In this document: positions 1 through 5,347 of the stretch, in pieces
How positions within the stretch are numbered: the first letter of the stretch is position 1
How the letters are laid out: every line of letters begins with the position of its first letter
NCBI GenBank assembly: GCA_905236955.1
Contig: CAJOQW010000122.1
Location: 1 to 8,368 of the forward strand
DNA from: an uncultured Bacteroidales bacterium
GTDB lineage: Bacteria; Bacteroidota; Bacteroidia; Bacteroidales; UBA932
Direction of reading: 5' to 3'
DNA: 8,368 bases
Translations under genes and position numbers: made by a program
Notes under the pieces: generated by a model
What the model was told of the DNA's origin: nothing
Databases searched by the model: none
What the model saw: only the letters and a program-made list of their open reading frames with translations

Positions 1-200
1 CCATGCTGCACGTCACCGAGTTCGTTGCACAGGTTGGCAAGGATCTGAAGCAGCACCGTGGTAAGGCATACCAGCAAGATGACAACGAAAGGGACGCGGT
101 AATCGGCCAACGCCAGCAGGGAACCCATCAGTATGCCCGAAAGGGAAAGAGGAAGCGTGCGCAGGCGCATGCTCTTGACATAAACATTAAGCTTCGCCAT
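1..200 (-). CDS. menA: 1,4-dihydroxy-2-naphthoate polyprenyltransferase, N-terminal part (truncated by window edge)
   Basis: This is the N-terminal 66 codons of a MenA-type UbiA-superfamily membrane prenyltransferase. The family attaches a polyprenyl chain to 1,4-dihydroxy-2-naphthoate in the inner membrane, the penultimate step of menaquinone synthesis. Translating the minus strand from the ATG at 200 gives the family opening S-M-R-L-R-T-L-P-L-S-L-S-G (residues 10-22), a hydrophobic first helix, a second helix around residues 36-52, and L-Q-I-L-A-N-L-C-N-E-L-G-D (51-63). The last stretch is the start of the first Asp/Asn-rich substrate and Mg-binding motif; E60 stands where many homologues have Asp, a form I associate with Bacteroidota. 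The start overlaps the end of tatC by 14 bp, which suggests translational coupling and a tatA-tatC-menA operon. The rest, including the second Asp-rich motif, lies outside the window. An internal ATG at codon 11 is possible but would remove conserved N-terminal sequence. Confidence 0.88.
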   Translation of the reverse strand, partial: MAKLNVYVKSMRLRTLPLSLSGILMGSLLALADYRVPFVVILLVCLTTVLLQILANLCNELGDVQH

Positions 201-939
201 CCTTGACTATCAAAATGCTGAATTCATAAAGCAGATACAGTGGGATGAACACGACCAGCAGGGTAAAAGGGTCGCCTGTGGGGGTTATGACGGCTGCAAG
301 TATCAGAAGCACCACCACTGCATAGCGCCTCCAGCTTTTGAGCTGCTTCTTCCTTAGGACTCCGACCGCACTCAGCAGCCATGCCAGCACCGGAAGCTCG
401 AACACCAGACCCATCACGAATATCATCGTGAGGAAGATGCTCATGTACGAATTGAGGTTGATCTGGTTGGTGACTTCCGCCCCGATGCGGTACTGGGTAA
501 GGAACTTGAAGATTATAGGGAATACAACGATATATCCCACTGCGCACCCGATATAGAAAAGCAGCGTTCCTCCGGTGAATGCGGTGCGCACGCCCTTGAC
601 CTCCTTGGGGTAAAGGGCAGGCCTTACGAAAACCCATACCTGGTACATCAGATAAGGGAATACGAGCACCAGGGAAATCCAGAACGCCGTGCTGATATGG
701 GTGAGGAACTGGGATGCGACGTTGATGTTGATTATGTCCACTTTCTGGGCCGGGCCGTAGGCGAAACCGAAAAGACGGTAAACGAAGAAGTCGGGATGCG
801 TAGGCCCCAGGATGAACGGGTCAAAAACGTGCGGCAGGGCGATAACACACCCCACCAGCACGATTACCAACGCGATGACCACCCTGAAAAGGCACCAGCG
901 GAGCGCCTCCAGATGGTCCCAGAAGGACATTTCCGCCAT
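187..939 (-). CDS. tatC: Sec-independent (twin-arginine) protein translocase subunit TatC
   Basis: TatC is the polytopic inner-membrane core of the twin-arginine translocase. It recognises RR signal peptides of folded, often cofactor-bearing proteins and recruits TatA to form the pore. The 250-residue length is normal for the family. Visible hallmarks are the N-terminal cytoplasmic D-H-L-E-A-L-R (8-14) that contributes to signal-peptide binding, about six hydrophobic helices (roughly 15-36, 82-104, 120-143, 165-188, 207-220 and 224-243), Y-Q-V-W-V-F-V-R-P-A-L-Y (99-110) followed by E113, F-E-L-P (180-183), and I-T-P-T-G-D-P (218-224) with L-Y-E (237-239). E113 and E181 appear to correspond to the conserved acidic residues of the E. 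coli protein. The ATG at 939 lies 3 bp after the tatA stop, and an in-frame ATG three codons later is an alternative. The 3' end overlaps menA by 14 bp. No tatB gene lies nearby, so this is a TatA/TatC system. The assignment is very secure. Confidence 0.97.
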   Translation of the reverse strand: MAEMSFWDHLEALRWCLFRVVIALVIVLVGCVIALPHVFDPFILGPTHPDFFVYRLFGFAYGPAQKVDIININVASQFLTHISTAFWISLVLVFPYLMYQVWVFVRPALYPKEVKGVRTAFTGGTLLFYIGCAVGYIVVFPIIFKFLTQYRIGAEVTNQINLNSYMSIFLTMIFVMGLVFELPVLAWLLSAVGVLRKKQLKSWRRYAVVVLLILAAVITPTGDPFTLLVVFIPLYLLYEFSILIVKDGEA

Positions 940-942
940 CGT

Positions 943-1164
943 CTATTCCGCAGAACCGGTATCCGAGGGCTTGTCTAGCTCCTTCTTTATGTCATTGAGG
1001 TCCTTCTCGGTTTCGGCCATGCCTTCCTTGAAGCTCTTGACACCCTTTCCGAGGCCCTTCATGAGTTCGGGGATCTTCTTGCCGCCGAAGAGGAGGAGTA
1101 TGACCAGGGCGATGATGAGTATTTCCCAGATGCCGAAGTTTTGGAACAAAAGCAGATTTTTCAT
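943..1164 (-). CDS. tatA: Sec-independent (twin-arginine) protein translocase subunit TatA
   Basis: This 73-residue protein is a TatA/TatE-family subunit, the single-span protein that oligomerises around TatC to let folded substrates cross the inner membrane. Residues 11-26 form the short transmembrane helix, with the polar residue E14 inside G-I-W-E-I. The F26-G27 hinge follows, then K-K-I-P-E-L (29-34) leading into a basic amphipathic helix with G-L-G-K-G and S-F-K-E-G-M (to residue 49). The tail is charged and mostly acidic (about 50-73). The length matches TatA rather than the longer TatB, and the tail is short. As the only TatA-like gene beside tatC, it may do both the TatA and TatB jobs, as is known for minimal Tat systems; that is inference here. 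The stop lies 3 bp before the tatC start, so the pair is co-transcribed. No strong Shine-Dalgarno sequence precedes the ATG, and the leader is AT-rich. Confidence 0.95.
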   Translation of the reverse strand: MKNLLLFQNFGIWEILIIALVILLLFGGKKIPELMKGLGKGVKSFKEGMAETEKDLNDIKKELDKPSDTGSAE

Positions 1165-1189
1165 TTTGTAGAAGATTAATTCCTACAAA
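1165..1189. repeat. 7-bp inverted repeat upstream of tatA
   Basis: TTTGTAG at 1165-1171 and CTACAAA at 1183-1189 are perfect inverted arms around an 11-nt spacer that itself contains the palindrome ATTAAT. The repeat ends exactly at the tatA start codon, and its distal arm overlaps the possible -7 box at 1186-1193. It could be an operator or a weak leader hairpin; chance is also plausible in such AT-rich sequence. Confidence 0.4.
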
Positions 1190-1193
1190 TATA
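1186..1193 (-). promoter_or_regulatory. Possible Bacteroidota -7 promoter element for tatA-tatC-menA
   Basis: The minus strand reads TATATTTG, an exact fit to the Bacteroidota -7 consensus TAnnTTTG, inside the 44-bp AT-rich gap between the upstream lipoprotein gene and tatA. The box ends about 21 bp before the tatA ATG, so a transcript would have a leader of roughly 17 nt. I find no good -33 TTTG at the usual distance, so this rests on one element. The Tat genes might instead be read through from the lipoprotein gene. Confidence 0.4.
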
Positions 1194-1208
1194 ATAAAAT
1201 TCAATGTT

Positions 1209-3428
1209 TTATCGACGGCCTCCGCCCGGACCTCCGCCCGGACCTCCGCCCGGGTTTCCGCCCATGCCGCCCATGCCTCCGCCCGTACTGGAAGATGAAG
1301 CGGTAAGGGATGTAGCCTTGGTGCCTCCGGAAATGCCCTCGGTTGCTAAGCATCCGAAATACTGCGGAGTGTAGCTTACCCCGGTGTAGGCGTCGTAGGA
1401 ACTGCCCGATTTGAGGTCGGGCGTGAACAGGATGATGCTTGTGCCGCCGGACTGTACAGTATATGCCACGATGAAATTGCCGCCGTCCTGCAGGGCGAGC
1501 TTCGTTCCCGCTGATGCGGAGAAAGAGACATAAGCCTTGGAATTGGTGGTGTTGAAAGGCCCTATGCTCCCGCCCTGGCTCAGCACGTATCCGCCGTTCA
1601 CAGTGACGTAAGTGCCTTCGACGGAATCTATTCCGGTCTCCGCCCCGTTCGCTCCGACCCCTACCACGATGCCCCCGCTGATTTCTATCGAGGAGTTGGC
1701 GTCGATGCCGTCGTTGTTGGTTCCGTGCCCGAACAGGTAACCCCCCGAAATCTTCATGGAGCTGGCGCTGTTTATGGCGTCGTCGTATGCATTCGCTATG
1801 ACCATGCCGCCGCTCTGGGTCCAGGTGCCGTCGGTCGTCATGGCTTCATGGCGGGAGGAGGATACGTTAACCTCACCGCCTGTAACGACTATGGGACCGT
1901 CGCATTTGATGGCCTTGGGATGCACCGACCCCTTGGTGAAATCTGAACCGGTAGCCATGGCGGTTATGGTGCCTCCGTTGAAATAGCCGGTGCCGTCGCA
2001 GGAAATGCCCTTGCCGCCCTGTCCGGTTGCGGTGCACGCAAGCACGCCGTCATTCATTATGAAGTTTCCGTCCGCCTTGATGCAGGCCGCGCCGGAATAG
2101 TCGCCGTCATCACTGTCGTAAGCGGCCGATCCTGAACTGCTTAGGGTTACGGTACCTCCGTCCTGCTGGTAGAACCCGTCGGTGGAGACTGCTTTCTTCA
2201 TGTCCGCCGAACACTCGGCGGTTATGGTGCCTGCGCTTACAATGACGGCATCCTTGCCGCGAAGGGCGTGCCCGGAGCCGGACCTTGCAGTTACCGTACC
2301 TCCAAGGAACCGCAGATAATCGTCCGAAGTTATCGCCGCCTTGCCCGTGGCGTTCACCTCGAGGGAACCGGTGCCGCTGAAGCAGAGCTGACCCTCGCTG
2401 AAGAACGCCGCCTTCTCGTCCTCTCCCTCGGGAGTAAGGGTATAATGACTTCCGTCCGAGAGGGCGTTCTTGCCGGTAAGCACCACATAGGTGCGCTTGC
2501 CGCTCTGGTTGTTTATGGCCGCACCATCGGGATTCGTCAGGTTCAGCCCGGACAGTTCAATGAGCTGCTTCCTGCCGCTGTAGAGCTTGAAGAAGCCGTT
2601 GGACGAAGAACCGCTGAGCACGTACCTTATGGCCGATTCATCGCCGTTGGTAACTGTCACGGATGCGCCGTCCGTAGTATAGGAAATCAGGCCGGTGTCC
2701 CCGCTGACTTCCACCCCGTCCGAAGAGAACACCACATTGACGGTACCGTCGGGAGTGAAGGTGGACACTTCGTCGCTGGCATTGTGCGGGTCGATGTCGG
2801 AGCTGCCGGTGTCGTCGGCGCTCTTGACGATGACCCTGCAGTTGGCCGAAGCCGCCATATATCCGTTTGCGGCTTCGGCGGTGGCGGTGATGTATGCCGT
2901 ACCGTCGCTCAAGGCGGTGACCAGGCCGTCATCGCCGACAGTCGCAACGGCAGTGTTTGAACATGAGTAAGACACAGCCGCTCCTGAAGTTGCTGTTGCC
3001 GGGTTGAGCGAAGTATCGCCCGGCTTGAGGCTGAGAGTGGCGTATTCGAACGTTACGGTGGTGACGGTGCCGTCCGACGACGCCACTACCGTAATGGTGT
3101 AGGACGCTGATGCTGAAGCATAAACGTCGGTTGCTGCGCTTGTGGCCGTTATGGTGGTGGAACCCGCCTTGACACCGGTGACGGTGCCGTTGGATTTATT
3201 GACCGTAGCGATGGATTCATCGCCGGAAATGTAGGTGAGGGTGGCCCCGGAAGATGCGGTGGCCGCGTTTGCCGCGGTGCCGCCGACCGCTACCACGATT
3301 GAGGAGGAACTGAAAGAGATCGTCGTCTTTTCCAGATTGTCGGTGCCGAAGTTTTCCACACGGCACGACGGCAGCGAGAACAGGAGGGCTGCCGCGATGG
3401 CAATGATTGAATGATTGGGCCAGCTCAT
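1209..3428 (-). CDS. Predicted surface lipoprotein: two BIG2 Ig-like domains plus Cthe_2159-like beta-helix (carbohydrate-binding type)
   Basis: A 739-residue exported protein. The N-terminus has a hydrophobic core (8-19) and lipobox L-P-S-C with C22 as the predicted lipidated cysteine, so a lipoprotein is inferred. Residues about 34-114 and 122-202 are two bacterial Ig-like group 2 domains, with typical I-A-T-V-N (73-77), G-T-V-T-G-V-K-A-G (81-89) and T-I-T-A-T (92-96) strands, and V-A-T-V-G-D-D-G-L-V-T-A (161-172) in the second. Residues about 220-700 resemble the Cthe_2159-type carbohydrate-binding family, a right-handed beta-helix. G-G or A-G turns followed by a V/I-x-V/A strand recur near 376, 399, 424, 485, 517, 540, 562, 585 and 612, with N-D-G-I-D (572-576) near the end. 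Family members are described as binding polysaccharides such as pectin; the ligand here is unknown. The tail (716-739) is almost pure Gly with Met, Pro and Arg. It is divergent from lepA. No clear Shine-Dalgarno sequence or promoter was found, and the start is chosen because it gives an intact signal peptide. It could also act as an adhesin. Confidence 0.87.
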   Translation of the reverse strand: MSWPNHSIIAIAAALLFSLPSCRVENFGTDNLEKTTISFSSSSIVVAVGGTAANAATASSGATLTYISGDESIATVNKSNGTVTGVKAGSTTITATSAATDVYASASASYTITVVASSDGTVTTVTFEYATLSLKPGDTSLNPATATSGAAVSYSCSNTAVATVGDDGLVTALSDGTAYITATAEAANGYMAASANCRVIVKSADDTGSSDIDPHNASDEVSTFTPDGTVNVVFSSDGVEVSGDTGLISYTTDGASVTVTNGDESAIRYVLSGSSSNGFFKLYSGRKQLIELSGLNLTNPDGAAINNQSGKRTYVVLTGKNALSDGSHYTLTPEGEDEKAAFFSEGQLCFSGTGSLEVNATGKAAITSDDYLRFLGGTVTARSGSGHALRGKDAVIVSAGTITAECSADMKKAVSTDGFYQQDGGTVTLSSSGSAAYDSDDGDYSGAACIKADGNFIMNDGVLACTATGQGGKGISCDGTGYFNGGTITAMATGSDFTKGSVHPKAIKCDGPIVVTGGEVNVSSSRHEAMTTDGTWTQSGGMVIANAYDDAINSASSMKISGGYLFGHGTNNDGIDANSSIEISGGIVVGVGANGAETGIDSVEGTYVTVNGGYVLSQGGSIGPFNTTNSKAYVSFSASAGTKLALQDGGNFIVAYTVQSGGTSIILFTPDLKSGSSYDAYTGVSYTPQYFGCLATEGISGGTKATSLTASSSSTGGGMGGMGGNPGGGPGGGPGGGRR
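1219..1254 (-). repeat. 12-bp tandem repeat (three copies) encoding the Gly-Pro-rich C-terminus
   Basis: On the plus strand the unit CCTCCGCCCGGA occurs at 1219-1230 and 1231-1242, with a third copy at 1243-1254 differing only in its last base. On the coding strand each unit gives Gly-Gly-Gly-Pro. Less regular glycine and methionine codons continue to about 1282. Near-identity at the DNA level suggests recent expansion by slippage, so copy number may vary between strains without shifting the frame. Confidence 0.9.
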
Positions 3429-3543
3429 AGTAGAATGAGTTTAAAACATTAGCATTTACACAACGCGAATATTTCTTCAGGAGGTAAAAGTTAAGGTTGT
3501 CGTACAAACGGACATTATAGCAAAGCCAGTGCCAAAAAAATCT

Positions 3544-3551
3544 TATCTTTG
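3544..3551 (+). promoter_or_regulatory. Bacteroidota -7 promoter element for lepA
   Basis: TATCTTTG matches the Bacteroidota -7 consensus TAnnTTTG exactly, in the 128-bp divergent region between the lipoprotein gene and lepA. It ends only 5 bp before the ATG at 3557 and 11 bp before the in-frame ATG at 3563. Transcription starting a few bases after the box would yield a leaderless or nearly leaderless lepA message. No convincing -33 TTTG is visible 19-21 bp upstream, where the sequence reads around GCAAAGCC. No comparable element was found on the minus strand for the divergent gene. Confidence 0.6.
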
Positions 3552-3556
3552 CACAA

Positions 3557-5338
3557 ATGGAAATGAAGAACATCAGGAATTTCTGCATAATCGCCCATAT
3601 AGACCACGGCAAAAGCACCCTGGCGGACCGCCTCCTGGAGTTGACCAACACCCTCGACCGGCGCGAGATGGAGAATCAAGTGCTGGACGACATGTCGCTC
3701 GAGCGCGAGAAAGGCATCACCATAAAGAGCCATGCCATCCAGATGCAGTACAAGGGCTACACCCTCAACCTCATCGACACTCCCGGCCATGTGGACTTCA
3801 GTTATGAGGTCTCCCGTTCGATAGCCTCCTGCGAAGGAGCCTTGCTGGTGGTGGACGCCTCCCAGGGCGTGCAGGCCCAGACCATCGCCAATCTTTATCA
3901 CGCAATCGACCATAATCTCGAGATAATCCCAATTCTCAACAAGATAGACATGGACTCCGCGCAGCCTGAGGTCGTGGCGGACGAGATAGTGGACCTGCTG
4001 GGATGCAGCCACGATGACATCTTCAAGATTTCCGCACGCACAGGGGAAGGCGTGGCGCCCATCCTCGACGCCATAATCGACAGGATACCAGCCCCGCAAG
4101 GCGACCCATCGGCTCCCCTGCAGGCACTCATCTTCGACTCCGTCTTCAACCCGTTCCGCGGGGTCATCGCATATTTCAAGGTGCTGAACGGCACGCTGCG
4201 CAAAGGGCAGAAGGTGCGTTTCATGGCCACCGGCGAAGACTATGACGCCGAAGAGGTCGGGCTCCTGCGCATGAAGCTCGTCCCAACCGAAGGGGTGGGC
4301 TGCGGCGACGTCGGCTACGCCATCTGCGGCATCAAGAGCGCAAAGGAAGTGAAGGTGGGCGACACCATAACATCCTCCGCGGATCCCGCCTCCCAAGCCA
4401 TCGCCGGCTTCGAGGAGGTCAAGCCCATGGTGTTCGCGGGCATGTATCCGGTGCAGGCCGACAAGTTCGAGGAACTGCGCACCGTTCTCGAGAAGTTCCA
4501 GCTCAACGACGCCTCTTTCGTGTACGAACCCGAAAGCTCCCTGGCCCTAGGCTCCGGCTTCCGTTGCGGATTCCTGGGGCTCCTCCATCTGGAAATAGTG
4601 CAGGAAAGGCTCTTCCGCGAGTTCGACATGGACGTGATCACCACCGTGCCTAACGTTTCGTACAAGGTTTTCACATCTCAACACGAGGTCCTGGACGTCC
4701 ACAACCCATCCGGGCTTCCCGCCCCCACCCTCATAGACCATATCGAAGAACCTTATATCCGCGCACAGATAATCTCCAAGGCCGAATTCTTCGGGCCTGT
4801 CATGAAGCTTTGCATCGACAAGCGGGGTACGCTCGTATCCCAGAACTATATCACTGCGGACAGGGTGGAGCTGAACTACGACATGCCCCTGAGCGAGATA
4901 GTCTTCGATTTCTACGACAAGCTCAAGAGCATCTCCAAGGGCTATGCGTCGTTCGACTACCATCTGACCGACTACCGCCCAGCCAGGCTCGTAAAGCTGG
5001 ACATACTCCTCAACGGGGAGCCCGCCGATGCCCTTTCAACCCTGATTCACGAGGACAACGCCTACACTTTCGGGCGCAAGATGTGCGAGAAACTCAAGGA
5101 CCTCATCCCCCGCCAGCAGTTCGACATCCCCGTACAGGCTGCCATCGGAGCCAAGATCATTGCGCGTGAAACCGTTAAGCAGGTGCGCAAGGACGTAACG
5201 GCCAAGTGCTACGGCGGCGACGTCACCCGAAAGCGCAAACTGCTCGAAAAACAGAAGGAGGGCAAGAAGCGCATGCGCCAGATAGGCAAGGTGCAGGTGC
5301 CCCAGAGCGCCTTCATGGCCGTGCTCAAGCTGGACTGA
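3557..5338 (+). CDS. lepA: Translational GTPase LepA (elongation factor 4)
   Basis: LepA/EF4 is a ribosome-associated GTPase related to EF-G, implicated in back-translocation and in 30S subunit maturation, found in the cytosol and partly at the membrane. The 593-residue length fits the family (about 595-600). All G motifs are visible: G1 A-H-I-D-H-G-K-S-T (13-21), G2 R-E-K-G-I-T-I-K-S (50-58), G3 D-T-P-G-H (74-78), G4 N-K-I-D (128-131) and G5 S-A-R-T-G-E-G around 159-165. The EF-G-like domains II, III and V follow, with G-F-R-C-G-F-L-G-L-L-H-L-E-I-V-Q-E-R. The basic LepA-specific C-terminal domain includes K-C-Y-G-G-D-V-T-R-K-R-K and ends V-P-Q-S-A-F-M-A-V-L. The domain order lacks EF-G domain IV, separating it from FusA. 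The start is ambiguous: ATG at 3557 gives M-E-M-K-N-I-R-N-F, while ATG at 3563 gives the usual M-K-N-I-R-N-F. Neither has a Shine-Dalgarno sequence. The gene converges on the protease gene with 9 bp between stops. Confidence 0.98.
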   Translation: MEMKNIRNFCIIAHIDHGKSTLADRLLELTNTLDRREMENQVLDDMSLEREKGITIKSHAIQMQYKGYTLNLIDTPGHVDFSYEVSRSIASCEGALLVVDASQGVQAQTIANLYHAIDHNLEIIPILNKIDMDSAQPEVVADEIVDLLGCSHDDIFKISARTGEGVAPILDAIIDRIPAPQGDPSAPLQALIFDSVFNPFRGVIAYFKVLNGTLRKGQKVRFMATGEDYDAEEVGLLRMKLVPTEGVGCGDVGYAICGIKSAKEVKVGDTITSSADPASQAIAGFEEVKPMVFAGMYPVQADKFEELRTVLEKFQLNDASFVYEPESSLALGSGFRCGFLGLLHLEIVQERLFREFDMDVITTVPNVSYKVFTSQHEVLDVHNPSGLPAPTLIDHIEEPYIRAQIISKAEFFGPVMKLCIDKRGTLVSQNYITADRVELNYDMPLSEIVFDFYDKLKSISKGYASFDYHLTDYRPARLVKLDILLNGEPADALSTLIHEDNAYTFGRKMCEKLKDLIPRQQFDIPVQAAIGAKIIARETVKQVRKDVTAKCYGGDVTRKRKLLEKQKEGKKRMRQIGKVQVPQSAFMAVLKLD

Positions 5339-5347
5339 CAAGAATCC

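Noticed and set aside
3..206. Plus-strand 67-codon open frame at the left edge.
   Set aside because: The minus strand of the same DNA encodes the conserved start of MenA; the plus frame is a shadow with low-complexity charged sequence.
1219..1282. Short repeats considered as a CRISPR array or IS end.
   Set aside because: The 12-bp units are contiguous, have no spacers, and encode an in-frame Gly-Gly-Gly-Pro tail.
2268..2960. Plus-strand open frame of 230 codons antisense to the lipoprotein gene.
   Set aside because: The opposite strand encodes clear BIG2 and beta-helix repeats. The antisense product has no recognisable domain, and no promoter or ribosome-binding site precedes it.
3479..3520. 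AGGAGG at 3479-3484 on the plus strand, resembling a strong Shine-Dalgarno sequence.
   Set aside because: The nearest downstream start is a TTG giving only about seven codons before TAG, and lepA begins over 70 nt away, so it is probably a chance match.
3429..3556. Possible promoter for the lipoprotein gene on the minus strand (TAACTTTT or TATAAT-like words in the divergent region).
   Set aside because: TAACTTTT misses the consensus G and has no -33 box at the right distance. The TATAAT-like word lacks a properly spaced partner. Not strong enough to annotate.
3515..4396. Long open frame antisense to the lepA start (293 codons, minus strand).
   Set aside because: It overlaps a fully convincing lepA and encodes His- and Gly-rich sequence with no family motif, as expected for an antisense shadow in GC-rich DNA.
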